Shown here: positions 9,892 through 19,536 of the stretch, in pieces
How positions within the stretch are numbered: the stretch's first letter is position 1
Layout of the letters: every line of letters starts with the position of its first letter
Assembly: GCF_000745175.1 (NCBI RefSeq)
Contig: NZ_JQNI01000004.1
Span: 71,001 to 135,000 of the forward strand
Length of the DNA: 64,000 bases
DNA from: Deinococcus sp. YIM 77859
GTDB lineage: Bacteria > Deinococcota > Deinococci > Deinococcales > Deinococcaceae
Direction of reading: 5' to 3'
Program-made: the position numbers and the translations under genes
Notes under the pieces: generated by a model
The model's input: the letters and a program-made list of their open reading frames with translations, nothing else
Told to the model about the DNA's origin: nothing
Databases searched by the model: none

Positions 9892-10058
9892 ACAATCAGA
9901 GATCAAGGGTTGGATCGATCCTGCCCGCACCTGACAATGTGAGAAGAAGCTTTTTTCCCGAACGCGACGGGCCCAAGCTCCACCGCAAGGAGGTTCAGAT
10001 GCCGGGACGTATTTACGGGCGGTGCTCCCACCTGGGGGCTTTCCCGGATGGGAGCGCC

Positions 10059-10375
10059 GTGAGGCGGGGTTTCTCGCTGCTGCTGTTGGTGTTCGTCCCG
10101 GCGGCCGCGACGGTCCTCGGCGGTTTCCTGGCCACACGCCGCCCCCATTCGGTGAAGGCTGGCGCTGCGCTTTTCAGCACTTCGCGGTGCTCGTCCGTAA
10201 CCGGCTGCCCGAGATCAAGCAGGAACACCAGCCGCTGGGTGTCCTGCTGGGCTTGGTCCTGACCGTCCTGCTCGGCAGCCTGTCCGGCTTCGCGCCGGAG
10301 GTGAGCCTGTCCTTTGCTGGAGTAACCCTGCTGCACCTGGAGCCGAGGAGTGGCCTACCGAGGCGCACCAGATGA
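10059..10375 (+). pseudogene. Remnant of ZIP metal transporter gene
   Basis: The frame from GTG 10059 reads LLLLVFVPAAATVLGGFLAT. The next frame from about 10165 reads FQHFAVLVRNRLPEIKQEHQ and then PLGVLLGLVLTVLLG. Joined, they parallel residues 13-85 of the intact ZIP protein at 22040 (IPVAATILGGVAASFRRPGE and ELLPEITAGHQPVGVVIGFA). The frame change, the loss of the FAAGVVFAAVAGE segment and the missing C-terminal two-thirds make it a dead copy. Confidence 0.65.
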
Positions 10376-10756
10376 CCGGACGGCCACTGCGGACTGCGCC
10401 TTTTTTCCCGGGCTTCCTGGCCATCTTCCTGATCGAGCTGCGGCGTCCCCGGAAGCCGGGGCGTGGCGCTCTCGTTCCTCGCCCCCAACGCCGCGAAGTT
10501 CGTGCCGGGTACGCCCCCGTCTGGACAGCGGACGCCTGGACCGGCCGCGAAGCCGGAGGTTGATGGCCAGGACACACGCCGCCGAACGTGCACACGGGGC
10601 ATTCCTGCCAGCTTCAAACACCTGCGAGACGGGCGCCCCGTTTTGCAGGATCTCCTGTTGCCGCTGGCGAAATTGCCGGGCACCACTCCAAAAATTAGCT
10701 GCATGATTGCTCATTCATCCAAACTTGAGCCAACCTTGGTACCTTACCGCTCGTTC

Positions 10757-11518
10757 ATGCGTAATCACCTACTCACCGCGCTGACGCTCCTGATGTTCAG
10801 TCTCGCTGCCGCCAAGACCGTCATCGTGCAACCGGGCGATACCCTCACCCGCCTCGCGGTGCGGTACGGCACGGCGCCGCAGGCCCTCCTTCAGGCCAAT
10901 CCTGGATTGAACCCCGCGAAGCTGCGTGTGGGTGCAGCGCTCCGCCTGCCCGCCGTGCCAGCCCGGACCTGGACGGTCCGCCGGGGAGATACCCTGTCCC
11001 TGATTGCGCAGCGCAGCGGCACCACCCTGGGGGCCCTCTTGGGTGCCAACCGTGGGCTGAATCCCCAGGTGCCCCTCCAGGTGGGGCAGCGCCTCGGGTT
11101 GCCTGCTCCCACGACGGCCCGCACCGCCACCACCGCCGTCGTCCGCACGGCCTCCATCCGGGTGAACGCCGCGCTCCCGGTCCAGGGCCGCATCACCACG
11201 CCTTACCAGTCCGCTCACCCCGGCCTGGACCTCGCCGCCCCCGCCGGCACGCCCATTCGCGCCGCCCTCCCCGGCACCGTCGTGGAGTCCCGCTTTGACG
11301 GCCAGAGTGGTTGGGGCTGGACCATCGTGCTTGACCACGGCAACGGCATGAGCACCCGGTACAGCCACAACAGCGCCAACCTGGTCCAGGTGGGTGCGCG
11401 GGTCAAGGCTGGTGAGGTGATCGCCCGGGTCGGCAGCACCGGCAACAGCACCGGGGCCCACGTCGACTACCGCCTGTACCGGCAGGGTCAGGCGGTCAAT
11501 CCCTTCAGCGTGCAGTGA
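10757..11518 (+). CDS. LysM-LysM-M23 cell wall endopeptidase (copy 2)
   Basis: 253-aa close paralogue of the protein at 3686 with the same order: signal peptide 1-19, LysM (VIVQPGDTLTRLAVRYGT), LysM (WTVRRGDTLSLIAQRSGT), linker, M23 domain. M23 zinc ligands: HPGLDLAAPAG and AHVDYRLY; the middle strand carries RYSHNSANLVQVG. The start ATG 10757 is preceded by TTC, as in copy 1 (TTCATGCGT). The upstream region lacks the TTTACA repeat seen at copy 1, so the two copies may be regulated differently. Confidence 0.92.
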   Translation: MRNHLLTALTLLMFSLAAAKTVIVQPGDTLTRLAVRYGTAPQALLQANPGLNPAKLRVGAALRLPAVPARTWTVRRGDTLSLIAQRSGTTLGALLGANRGLNPQVPLQVGQRLGLPAPTTARTATTAVVRTASIRVNAALPVQGRITTPYQSAHPGLDLAAPAGTPIRAALPGTVVESRFDGQSGWGWTIVLDHGNGMSTRYSHNSANLVQVGARVKAGEVIARVGSTGNSTGAHVDYRLYRQGQAVNPFSVQ

Positions 11519-11660
11519 AGCCAGGCGGCGGAGTCCAGCCTCCGTCGCTGGGATCCCCAGGACACTTCCCCCGGAGTTGGCGTCAGGGCGGCCGTCCAGC
11601 CTGCCTGCTGGTGAGACCGGCCCTCAGGCCACGTTTCGCTGAGGCCGAGGTGGAGTGGGG

Positions 11661-12096
11661 TCACCTCGCGCCGCGCCCCCGCTCCGGTCGCGGCACCGCA
11701 GGTTTGAAGAGCATCACGAGCAGGAGCGCGACCAGCAGCGACCTCACCGGCCTCCGGACCGAACCAGGGAATCCCCACTGTCCGCGTGACGAAGTACATT
11801 GCCGCGATCGCCAGGTTCCCCAGCACCCCTGCCCAGTAGTACGGCACTTCCAGCCTGCTGGAGCCCACCCGAGGGTGAGGGTCACTCTGGGCGGCCCGCG
11901 CCTCGAAGGAGCGCAGGAGCAGGAAGCCGCCCCACACGAACTGTGCCGCGGTGGCCACCAGGAAGAACAGGCCGTACCCGAACCACTCCGTGAAGTGCGC
12001 GCCGGTCACCCCGCCGTGCAGGACCGCCGCCAGCATGGAAAGGGCAGCCGCATAGGGAATCCGGCTGTCGGTGAAGGACAGAGTCTGTGCAGTCAA
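11661..12096 (-). pseudogene. Truncated copy of four-helix membrane protein
   Basis: From TTG 12096 the product matches the intact 152-aa protein at 37763 for about 115 residues (FTEWFGYGLFFLVATAAQFV, VGSSRLEVPYYWAGVLGNLA, YFVTRTVGIPWFGPEAGEV). About 13-15 codons are then missing and the frame changes; the last helix, RSLLVALLLVMLFKP, appears in the next frame and ends at 11661. TTG is chosen because it aligns with the TTG start of the intact copy. Probably non-functional. A third scrap of the same family is at 49139. Confidence 0.75.
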
Positions 12097-12207
12097 GATA
12101 TGTCCCTTTCCGCCCCACCCGGGGGAGGCCAGCCCCACCTTTTCACATCGTGGGCCAAGGGGTCTGTGGGCCTCGCCTCGGCCGTCCCGTTTGGGTGGCC
12201 GGAAAGG

Positions 12208-12699
12208 TCAGAGCAGCCCTTGCAGCGACCGCAACAGTTCGTCCTCATCCAGGCGGCCCCGGCGCACGTCCCGGATGAACCCGTCCCGGTCGATAAAGAC
12301 CGTGGTGGGGACAGGCAGGGCGTGGTACCGCCGCGCGATCGCCTGCCCCGGATCGAGCCCGGTCAAGGTGCTGAACGTGAACGCCGCGTCATACCGCCGC
12401 AGCTCATCCAGCGTGGCCTGCCCGTGTAGGCTGACGACCACCAGGCCGTGGGTCACGTACTCAAGCTGGTAGTGGCGCAGCAGGCGGTCGTTCTCCCGGC
12501 AGACGGCGCAGCCCACGTCGCCGAACTGTACGATGACCGCCTGACCCCGCAACTCGGCCAGGCTCACCCGCTCGCCACCCAAGTCGGTGAAGGTGAAGTT
12601 CGGGGCAGGACGCCGCAGGGCACCTGCCCCGCCCCCCGCGTAGGCCGGCAGGGGCGTGGCGAGGCTGACCAAGGCAAGCAGAACGAGCACACGCTTCAT
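12208..12699 (-). CDS. Secreted thiol peroxidase/TlpA-like redoxin
   Basis: 163-aa exported thioredoxin-fold protein. ATG 12699 follows a GGAGGA ribosome site and begins a signal peptide (MKRVLVLLALVSLATPLPAYA). The redoxin domain has GDVGCAVCREND, a Cys-x-x-Cys active pair in the AhpC/TSA-redoxin position, and a cis-Pro loop VPTTVFIDRDG. Probably a periplasmic thiol oxidoreductase or peroxidase. The neighbours are a C39-like peptidase upstream and a decayed membrane gene downstream. An exact substrate cannot be read from sequence. Confidence 0.85.
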   Translation of the reverse strand: MKRVLVLLALVSLATPLPAYAGGGAGALRRPAPNFTFTDLGGERVSLAELRGQAVIVQFGDVGCAVCRENDRLLRHYQLEYVTHGLVVVSLHGQATLDELRRYDAAFTFSTLTGLDPGQAIARRYHALPVPTTVFIDRDGFIRDVRRGRLDEDELLRSLQGLL

Positions 12700-12845
12700 G
12701 GGATCCTCCGAAGAGCAGCGGGTTCCCTCAGCATAGCCAGTTCCACCCGTGGCGGCGAGCGGGCCGGGGACAGTCTGGTCTCGCGCCCTCGGCCCGTCCC
12801 AGGCAGCCCGTCCCCCCTGCGCCTCCGGCAAATGCCTTGCCTGCT

Positions 12846-13889
12846 TCAGGGCTGGGGGGCCATCACGTACGCCATCCCGCCCGCGTGGTTCAGCCACAAC
12901 CGCTCGAAGGTGCTGCGGGGATAGATGCGCTTCACGTTGGCATCGCTCGGCGCGGCCGGGTCGTTGACCACCGGATTGCCCTGCGCGTCGAACCCGGTGA
13001 GGACCAGTAGGTGCCCGTCTGACCAGGCGAGCGGGGCGCCGGGCAACTCGCCCGCCTTGAACCGCACGCTGACGGCCAGCGGGAGGCCTTGACGGAGGTA
13101 GGCTTCCGCATCCCGCAAGCTGCCCAGGCGCGTGACGAACGCCTGCATCCCCTGCGTGCCCGCGTATGCCGTGTTGAAGGGCCAGTTGCCGAAGCCGCCG
13201 TACACCGCATCGAAGCTGCCCTTCGCGGCGTCCGGGACACGCACGGGGTTCTTCCAGAAGCCCAGGAGCATGCTGACACTGGTCGGGCTGCACCACACCG
13301 GCCCACCATCTGGGTAGATCATCTGCGAGAGTCCCGGCACCTTCAGCATCCGGTTCCAGGCGGCCACCTGCCCCGCCGCGCCCTGATCGCGGAAGCGCAG
13401 CGCCGTGTCCGACGTGTTGAAGGACAGCAGCCGCACCTGCGCGCCTGCCCCCACGGTCACCCGGTACTGAAAGGCGTCCGCACGAAAAGGCAGCGTCAGG
13501 GTGTCGGTGTTCAGCGTGCCGTCCGCCGTGCGCGTGACCCGGAGGCTCGCCCTTGGTCCACTCGCCCGCCACTCGCCGAAGCTGAAGTACCGGGTCCAGC
13601 GGCCATCCGGGCGGCGCACCCGCACCTCGACCATGACGGGGCTGGTGGCGGACCCCGTGACGTTCCAGCTCGGAATCAGCTCGTTAAAGGGCGGCACGGT
13701 GACGGCCGCGCTTTCCAGCCGGCCCCCCTGAAGCGGCGGGAGGGCGTGCCAGGTGGCCGGGACGCTGATCTGCGCCTGCGCGGCACGGATGGCGGGCGAG
13801 GGCGTGCCGAAGCTGGTCTGCTTCGCGTAGGGGGCGGCGGCCGCGCTCTCGAGCAGCAGACCAGGCAGGAGGATCCAGAAGGGCTTCAC
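12846..13889 (-). CDS. Secreted C39-like cysteine peptidase
   Basis: 347-aa exported protein: signal peptide 1-19, an N-terminal beta-rich region (about 40-165), then a papain-fold peptidase C39-like domain. Candidate catalytic residues: Cys in GGPVWCSPTSVSM, His in WSDGHLLVLTGFD, Asn/Asp in NPVVNDPAAP. The family includes secreted peptidases of unknown target. It lies 146 bp upstream of the redoxin gene on the same strand, so the two may be co-transcribed, and envelope protein quality control is a reasonable guess. Start ATG 13889 is the only one that gives the signal peptide. Confidence 0.85.
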   Translation of the reverse strand: MKPFWILLPGLLLESAAAAPYAKQTSFGTPSPAIRAAQAQISVPATWHALPPLQGGRLESAAVTVPPFNELIPSWNVTGSATSPVMVEVRVRRPDGRWTRYFSFGEWRASGPRASLRVTRTADGTLNTDTLTLPFRADAFQYRVTVGAGAQVRLLSFNTSDTALRFRDQGAAGQVAAWNRMLKVPGLSQMIYPDGGPVWCSPTSVSMLLGFWKNPVRVPDAAKGSFDAVYGGFGNWPFNTAYAGTQGMQAFVTRLGSLRDAEAYLRQGLPLAVSVRFKAGELPGAPLAWSDGHLLVLTGFDAQGNPVVNDPAAPSDANVKRIYPRSTFERLWLNHAGGMAYVMAPQP

Positions 13890-14391
13890 GGCCAGAGGCT
13901 ACCGGGCAGGTGGCTCCGTTGGGTGACCGTGGTGCCCTTCAGGAGGTCCTGTTCACCGTCGTCCTGCGGCTTGCCCCAGGTTCAGCGGTGCAGGCCGCGA
14001 CGTACCGCTTTGGAGACCTGAATTGGAGAACGGCTCACCAGACCCTGACACGCCTGGGCTGGCGCTTCGTGCGTCAAGCTGCTTATGGGGACCCTGGATG
14101 GATACCCGCCGTGGGCCACCCTCAAGGCCGACCTCCTGGGCCGACTGGCCGGGTCCTCCCGGAAGGCGATGGCCTCCCCCGGAGCGGACGAGGCGATCAA
14201 GGAGAGCCTGATGCCCCGGTATGGACTGTCGGCCTACCGCCAGATGTCCTTCCGCTTTCCCAGGGGAACAAGGACGTCGCGGCGTCCCTCCTCTGCGCTT
14301 GCCTGGTCCTATGCACGCGCTGACCGGCTGGCCTCCTCCCGCGTGTCACGCCCGGACGTCTGACCCAGGAAATGGGGCATACACTGCGCGG
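13890..14391. other. Intergenic region without recognisable gene
   Basis: About 500 bases between divergent genes. Short plus-strand frames (13910-14323 and 14085-14363) show patches such as LNWRTAHQTLTRLGWRF that look coding but no family is recognised and the patches lie in different frames. The end carries the promoter of the LCP gene: CATACACT about 8 bp before GTG 14392. Confidence 0.4.
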
Positions 14392-15528
14392 GTGCGCCGC
14401 CTTGCCGTTCCCGTGCTTGTTGTTCTGGCCGGCCTCGTCGCCCTGTCCGCTCCCGCTGTCCCGGCCCTCATCCGGTACGGCGCGCTGCCACGCCAAGCGG
14501 CGGGGCCAGTCACGGTGCTGCTCGCCGGCGTCACACCCCGGTACCAGGAAAATGCCGCGGTCTGGCCGTGGCCGGTGGCCCCGGAGGACTTTACCTTTCT
14601 GACGGACACCCTGATCCTCGCGCAGCTCTGGCCGGGCGGCACGGCCAACCTGCTGAGCATTCCACGGGACACCTGGGTCAACCTTCCGGGCCAGGGCCCG
14701 GGCAAGATCAACGGGGCCAACGTGAAAGGAGGGCCTGACCTGCTGGTCCGGGCCGTGCAGGAGTTGACGGGTGTGCCGGTGGACGCCTACGTCCTGCTGT
14801 CCCTCAATGCCGTGCGGGCCCTCACCGACGCCGCCGGCGGCGTGACGCTGGAGGTGCCCAAGCGCATGAAGTACGACGACAACGCGGGCAAGCTGCACAT
14901 CGATCTCCAGCCCGGGCGGCAACATCTGAACGGGCAGCAGGCTGAGGGCTTCCTGCGGTTCCGGAAGGACAACCTGGGCGACATCGGGCGGGTCCAGCGG
15001 CAGCAGCTCTACCTGACAGCGCTGGTGCGCCGGGTCAAGAACCCGCTGAACTGGTGGCGGCTGCCCGCCATGGTGGGTGCCCTGGACCAGAACACGAAGA
15101 CGAACCTGACCCGGGCGCAGGTGGGCGCGCTGCTGGGCGCGGCGCTGAGCGGCCTGAAGGTGAACACGCAGACCCTCCCGGGGACCTTTGGGGAGGGCGG
15201 CACCTGGGTGGCCGACCATCCCGCACTGCACGCCCTGGTCGAGGCGCGTTTCCGGGACCCGAACGACCCGCGCACGCTGACCGTCGCGGTGGTGAATGTC
15301 GGCGCGCCTGACGGCAGCGCGCGCCGCCTCCAGGCAAAGCTGGAAGCCCTGGGCTACCAGAAGGTCATCATCTCCAATGGCCTGCGCGCCAAGGGGCCGA
15401 CCACCCTCACGGGAAAGGCGGCGGCGGCCGTGTTGCGGGACGTGGGCTCCGGGCGGGTCACGCAGGAGGAAGGTTTGCCCGGCGCGGACGTGACGGTGCG
15501 TCTGGGGAACGACGTGGAGGAACAGTGA
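14392..15528 (+). CDS. LytR-CpsA-Psr family phosphotransferase
   Basis: 378-aa membrane-anchored LCP protein; the family attaches glycopolymers to peptidoglycan from undecaprenyl-linked precursors. GTG 14392 begins a short basic N-terminus and membrane helix (LAVPVLVVLAGLVAL). LCP core at about 45-230: TLILAQLW, the arginine-rich SIPRDTWVNLPGQGPGKINGA, DAYVLLSLNAVRALTDAAGG and FLRFRKDNLGDIGRVQRQQ. A LytR_C domain follows at about 285-370 (VAVVNVGAPDGSARRLQAKL). The longer in-frame extension back to 14221 is not supported. A TACACT -10 element lies just ahead. A wall role fits the LysM-M23 genes nearby. Confidence 0.92.
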   Translation: MRRLAVPVLVVLAGLVALSAPAVPALIRYGALPRQAAGPVTVLLAGVTPRYQENAAVWPWPVAPEDFTFLTDTLILAQLWPGGTANLLSIPRDTWVNLPGQGPGKINGANVKGGPDLLVRAVQELTGVPVDAYVLLSLNAVRALTDAAGGVTLEVPKRMKYDDNAGKLHIDLQPGRQHLNGQQAEGFLRFRKDNLGDIGRVQRQQLYLTALVRRVKNPLNWWRLPAMVGALDQNTKTNLTRAQVGALLGAALSGLKVNTQTLPGTFGEGGTWVADHPALHALVEARFRDPNDPRTLTVAVVNVGAPDGSARRLQAKLEALGYQKVIISNGLRAKGPTTLTGKAAAAVLRDVGSGRVTQEEGLPGADVTVRLGNDVEEQ

Positions 15529-15659
15529 GTGGGCTGCGGCGGGAATGCCCCTGTTCCGCTGGCTGACGCTTCAAGTGGGACGAAAGAGGTGCAGGGAGAA
15601 AACCTTCTGTCGCCCAGGGTCTTGAGCCGCCCAGCGCCGGTTCGGCCGAGTTGGCGGCG

Positions 15660-17117
15660 TCAGGGAGTTCCCCGGGCGGTGAGCCTGCCGCCCCAGAGCC
15701 GGAGGCCCACCAGGGTGAAGAGGCTGAGCAGGACCGGCCACTCCCCGAACCGGACAGCGGGCGTGAGGCGGGCTGTCACGCCAAAGGACGCGGGCAGGGT
15801 CGCGGCGACTGCGCGGGGCAGGCGGGCCATGACCCGCCCGGAAGGGGCGATCACCGCCGTCACGCCATCGTTGCCCGCCCGCAGCACCCAGCGGCGCGTC
15901 TCGATGGCCCGCACGCGGCCCATCTGGAAGTGCTGCTCGGCCCCCACGGACGGCCCGAACCAGGCGTCATTGGAGACCACGGCCAGAACCTGGGCACCGC
16001 GCTGCACCAGCGCGCGGGCGAGGGCCGGAAACGTCGACTCGTAGCAGATCAGGACGCCGACGGGGATCCCGCTCAGGGGCAGCGGAGCCAGGGTCCGGCC
16101 GGGCACCGTGCCGCTCAGCGGGGGGAGCCCCAGCCAGCGGAAGATCACCCGGTACGCCCCATCCAGGACGGTCCGGCCCGGAAAGTACTCCCCGAATGGC
16201 ACCAGCCGGACCTTGTCCTGCCTTCCCTGGACCTGCCCCGCCTCAAACGCGTACACGCTGTTGCGGTAGCCGCCCTCCTGGGTCGGGGCACCCATCAGGA
16301 GCGGCACGTTGAGGGCCGTGAGGGCACCCGCCACCTCGGGAACGGTGGGGGCGGCGGGCGCGGCAGTTTCCGGCCACACCACCAGCCTGACCGGCCCCGC
16401 CGCCAGGCCCGTGCGGGTCAGGTCCAGGTACCGCCGCAACTCGTCAGCGGTACGCCCCTGGGTCTTGGCGCGCGGGTCCACGTTGCCCTGGACCAGCAGG
16501 GCCCGCGCGGTGCCCGGTGGGTCGGGGGGCCGGGTCAGACCGTAGGTGGTCCCCAGGACCAGCAGAAGGACGCCGCCCAGTCGCGCCCGGGGGCGGCCGT
16601 CGGCCAGCGCCGCCGCGGTGAGCGTGACCACCAGCCCCACCAGCGAGACGCCGCCCAGGTCCGCGAGCTGCACGAGCGGGGTCAGCGCGAAGGCGTAGCC
16701 CAGACTGCCCCAGGTGAACCCAAACGGTCCCAGGGCACGCGCGGCGTCCAGCAGCACCCAGGCGAACGGCAGCGCCCAGAGGGTGGCCGGACCCATCACG
16801 CGCCGGGTGAGCGCGGCGGCAGCGGCCCAGCCCAGCGCGAGCCACGCGACCAGCCCCAGGTACAGCACGGCCATGCCGGGGCCGAACCATGGGGCCAGAC
16901 TCGAAGGGAGCCACAGCAGCAACGCGGTGAAAAAGCTGGCGGCAAAGGCGAAGGTCAGCCTGAAGGCGCGGCCCGGCGGCTGGCTGGCCACCTGGCGGAA
17001 CAGCAGCGCCAGGGGCAGCGGCGCGAGGGCACCCAGCGGCGAAGGCGGGAAGGTGAAGGCCAGGGCTGCCCCCGCCAGGAGACACAGCAGGTGAGGCCAG
17101 CACACCCGGCGGTTCAT
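15660..17117 (-). CDS. lnt: Apolipoprotein N-acyltransferase
   Basis: Adds the third acyl chain to the N-terminal cysteine of lipoproteins, the last maturation step, in the inner membrane. 485 aa, the usual length. About six membrane segments fill residues 8-190, then a nitrilase-fold domain. Catalytic triad candidates: Glu in VPFGEYFPGR or VWPETAAPA, Lys in GRQDKVRLVP, Cys in VGVLICYESTFPAL. ATG 17117 overlaps the CDF stop region by one base, suggesting coupling. Together with lgt and lspA on this segment it completes the pathway. Confidence 0.95.
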   Translation of the reverse strand: MNRRVCWPHLLCLLAGAALAFTFPPSPLGALAPLPLALLFRQVASQPPGRAFRLTFAFAASFFTALLLWLPSSLAPWFGPGMAVLYLGLVAWLALGWAAAAALTRRVMGPATLWALPFAWVLLDAARALGPFGFTWGSLGYAFALTPLVQLADLGGVSLVGLVVTLTAAALADGRPRARLGGVLLLVLGTTYGLTRPPDPPGTARALLVQGNVDPRAKTQGRTADELRRYLDLTRTGLAAGPVRLVVWPETAAPAAPTVPEVAGALTALNVPLLMGAPTQEGGYRNSVYAFEAGQVQGRQDKVRLVPFGEYFPGRTVLDGAYRVIFRWLGLPPLSGTVPGRTLAPLPLSGIPVGVLICYESTFPALARALVQRGAQVLAVVSNDAWFGPSVGAEQHFQMGRVRAIETRRWVLRAGNDGVTAVIAPSGRVMARLPRAVAATLPASFGVTARLTPAVRFGEWPVLLSLFTLVGLRLWGGRLTARGTP

Positions 17118-18004
17118 CAGAGGACCAGCACCCCGTGGTGTTTGGCCGCCCCCTCGGGCTCGACGTGAATCGTGACCTCACTGTGGGGCACTTCCCGGGC
17201 GATGACCCCTTCCAGGCGGTCACAGATCGCGTGGGCCTGGCCCACCGTGAAGTGTTCCGGCACCACCAGGTGAAAGTCGATAAAGGTCAGGCGGCCCGCG
17301 TGACGGGTGCGCAGGTCATGGGCCTCCAGCGCCCCCTCGGCATGCTCGGCCACCAGGCGGCGGATCAGGGCCTGCGTCTCGGGTGGGGCGGCCTGGTCCA
17401 GCAGGCTGCGCAGGGAGGAACCCACCAGCCGCCAGCCCACCCACAGGATGTTCAGCGCCACCAGCATCGCCATGACCGGGTCAAGGACCGTCCAGCCGGT
17501 CAGCGCCACCAGGCCCAGGGCGACCAGCACGCCCCCGCTGGTCACGACGTCCGTCATCAGGTGCTGGCCGTCGGCGACCAGGGCCGGGGACCGCAGGCGC
17601 CGCCCGGTGCGGATCAGGTAGGTGCCGTACCCGGCATTCAGCAGCGTCGCGCCCAGGGAGACGAGCAGGCCCAGCCCCAGCGCTTCCAGCGGCTTGGGAG
17701 CCTGCAGATCCTGGTAAGCGCTGGAGATGATGCTGATCGCCGCCAGCACGATCAGGACGCCTTCCAGAACGGCGGAGAAATACTCGGCCTTGGCGTGGCC
17801 GTAGGGATGCTCGGCGTCGGCGGGTTTGCGGGCGATGGACAGGGCCAAGAGGGCCGCGCCGGCGGCCACCACGTTGATGATGCTCTCCAGGGCGTCGGAG
17901 TACAGGGCCACACTGCCGGTGAGCAGGTACGCGCCGCCCTTCAGGACGAGAATCAAGAGGCCGAGCAGCAGGCTGTACTGCGCCAGGCGGATGGTGCGGT
18001 CCAA
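17117..18004 (-). CDS. Cation diffusion facilitator transporter (copy 1)
   Basis: 295-aa CDF metal/proton antiporter exporting divalent cations to the periplasm. Six membrane segments, then a cytoplasmic domain (EAHDLRTRHAGRLTFIDFHL). TM5 has the canonical ADGQHLMTDVVTS (HxxxD). TM2 reads YSDALESIINV, so the usual second Asp of FieF is Ser and a Glu sits one residue earlier; metal choice is therefore uncertain. TTG 18004 is preferred because GGAGG lies about 6 bp upstream; ATG 18043 would overlap the preceding gene by 14 bp. Confidence 0.88.
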   Translation of the reverse strand: MDRTIRLAQYSLLLGLLILVLKGGAYLLTGSVALYSDALESIINVVAAGAALLALSIARKPADAEHPYGHAKAEYFSAVLEGVLIVLAAISIISSAYQDLQAPKPLEALGLGLLVSLGATLLNAGYGTYLIRTGRRLRSPALVADGQHLMTDVVTSGGVLVALGLVALTGWTVLDPVMAMLVALNILWVGWRLVGSSLRSLLDQAAPPETQALIRRLVAEHAEGALEAHDLRTRHAGRLTFIDFHLVVPEHFTVGQAHAICDRLEGVIAREVPHSEVTIHVEPEGAAKHHGVLVL

Positions 18005-18029
18005 GGGAGGCCTCCAGAGGTCGGGCGGG

Positions 18030-18449
18030 TCAGGGCCGGCCACTCAGGGTGATCAGGGTGGTCCGGCCTTCCAGGGTGGCGAGGTAGTGCAGCATGCGGC
18101 CCTGCCGGTCGAGGAAGGCCGCGTAGTTCCCCGGCCCAATCGGATCATCGGTCAATTGCCGGTACCCGGCCTGCCGCAGGGGGCCCAGCAGCGCTTTGGG
18201 GTGCCAGCCGGGCAGGCGGTACTGCTCGACGCGGCTTTCCCCCTGGCGGACCTCCTGGCGGTAACTGCGGCTTTCGGGACATTCGGGCGTCAGACCGTTT
18301 GGGAGGGGCACCAGGCCGTTCCAGAGTGTGCCCGGTTGCTCAATGCAGTACAGGGGGCTTTGCCAGCGGCGTTCGGTGGCCCACCACCACGCGCCCAGGG
18401 CCAGAAGTGCGGCGACCACCACCGCCGTCAGGGTCAGGGCCCCTTTCAT
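18030..18449 (-). CDS. Small membrane-anchored protein, unknown
   Basis: 139 aa with one N-terminal membrane helix ([18 protein letters not shown]), then a soluble outward-facing part with two cysteines (YCIEQPG and PECPESRSY). No family recognised. ATG 18449 overlaps the stop of the upstream ArsR-type regulator (ATGA), and the CDF gene follows directly, so it is the middle gene of a regulator/unknown/exporter operon. It could assist metal export or sense metal outside; that is inference. Confidence 0.75.
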   Translation of the reverse strand: MKGALTLTAVVVAALLALGAWWWATERRWQSPLYCIEQPGTLWNGLVPLPNGLTPECPESRSYRQEVRQGESRVEQYRLPGWHPKALLGPLRQAGYRQLTDDPIGPGNYAAFLDRQGRMLHYLATLEGRTTLITLSGRP

Positions 18450-18811
18450 TCTTTTGCGTGGTCGATGGCGTTGCCGATCAGGCTGGTGATGTGCTGGTCG
18501 AGCAGGCGGTAGTACACGACGCGGCCTTCCTTGCGAAAGGAAACCAGACGGTGGGCGCGCAGGAGGCGGAGCTGATGGCTGACCGCACTCTCACTGATGC
18601 CCACCACGGCCGCCAGGTCACACACACACAGCTCCTCGACGTTCAACGCACTGAGAAGCCGCAACCGGGTGGGATCGGCCACCATCTTGAGGAGGCTGGT
18701 GGCGGCCTCCACGCAGACCGCGTCCGGCAGAGCCGTGCGGACGCGGGCGACCGCCTCGGGATGGACACAGGGGACGTCACAGACGTCATCTTGAGAAGCT
18801 GTTCTCACCAT
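18446..18811 (-). CDS. CadC/SmtB-type metal-responsive repressor
   Basis: 121-aa ArsR/SmtB-family winged-helix repressor. The N-terminus [13 protein letters not shown] and the helix-alpha3 motif [11 protein letters not shown] together give the four-Cys site known from CadC (Cd/Pb/Bi sensing). The recognition helix [20 protein letters not shown] and wing [13 protein letters not shown] are intact, and the C-terminal [17 protein letters not shown] holds the His/Asp pattern of the SmtB alpha5 zinc site. ATG 18811 is chosen over upstream in-frame codons because it starts the family N-terminus. It heads the operon with the CDF exporter. No clear operator was seen at its own promoter. Confidence 0.92.
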   Translation of the reverse strand: MVRTASQDDVCDVPCVHPEAVARVRTALPDAVCVEAATSLLKMVADPTRLRLLSALNVEELCVCDLAAVVGISESAVSHQLRLLRAHRLVSFRKEGRVVYYRLLDQHITSLIGNAIDHAKE

Positions 18812-18843
18812 CTGAGGGTAGCGCGGAAGGCTGCCTGCGAACG

Positions 18844-19473
18844 TCACCGCATCACCTCCCGCACGTCCGCCACCACCCGGTTCACGTTCGTGAGCTGGGT
18901 GTAGTCCCACACCACCCGCCGCCGCCCTTCCCGGTCGATCAGGTACACGCCGGTCGTGTGGTTGACCTGGTAGTCCGCCGGGCTTTTCACATCCGCCTTC
19001 TGGTACCCCACGCCCCAGGCCGCCGCCGTGTCGGCCAGATTCGGCTCCGGGATGAACACGCCTTTGGCACCCGGGCTGAAAAAGGTCAGGTACTCGCGCA
19101 GCTTCTGCACGTCGTCACGGGCCGGATCGAGCGTGACCAGAACAGTGCGAAAGTTCTCGCGGTCCCGGGGCGGCAGCGCCTGGCGCACCCGTTCGAGGGA
19201 CGCCAGGGTCGTCGGGCAGACGTTCGGGCAGTGCAGGAAGCCAAAGAACACCGCCACCGTTGTTCCACGCAGGTCGCTGAGGGAGAACGCCTTGCCGTTC
19301 TCCCCGGTTCCGACCAGGGCGGGCGCGGCGGTCACGGGGGTGTAGACCGTGCCGTAGAAGGGGAAGGGGCTTTTGAGGCGCGCATAGGCCCAGACGCCGC
19401 CCAGCAGGAGTGTGACGGCCAGGCAGGCCAACAAGGCGGAGCGCCAGACAGGGCGCGGGGGGACAGTGTTCAT
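18844..19473 (-). CDS. SCO1/SenC copper chaperone
   Basis: 209-aa membrane-anchored thioredoxin-fold protein that delivers copper to the CuA site of cytochrome oxidase or reduces its cysteines. N-terminal helix at about 15-32, then the SCO domain with [15 protein letters not shown] (Cys-x-x-x-Cys) and the third ligand His in [19 protein letters not shown] 19473 lies 9 bp after GGAGA; a TTG two codons upstream is an alternative. The CDF gene at 19537 precedes it on the same strand. A second SCO-like protein (29541) has lost one cysteine. Confidence 0.92.
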   Translation of the reverse strand: MNTVPPRPVWRSALLACLAVTLLLGGVWAYARLKSPFPFYGTVYTPVTAAPALVGTGENGKAFSLSDLRGTTVAVFFGFLHCPNVCPTTLASLERVRQALPPRDRENFRTVLVTLDPARDDVQKLREYLTFFSPGAKGVFIPEPNLADTAAAWGVGYQKADVKSPADYQVNHTTGVYLIDREGRRRVVWDYTQLTNVNRVVADVREVMR

Positions 19474-19536
19474 GGACAAAGTTCTCCGGTCAAAAGGGTG
19501 GAGTGGAGAGAAGGTCGGTCTGCTGCCGCCTCCGCT

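Larger units (their letters stand above)
9875..10756 (+). other. Gene-poor region with ZIP remnant
   Basis: Nearly 900 bases between divergent genes. Apart from the ZIP transporter remnant (10059-10375) I see only short frames without recognisable domains between 10376 and 10700. This looks like decayed DNA. Confidence 0.4.
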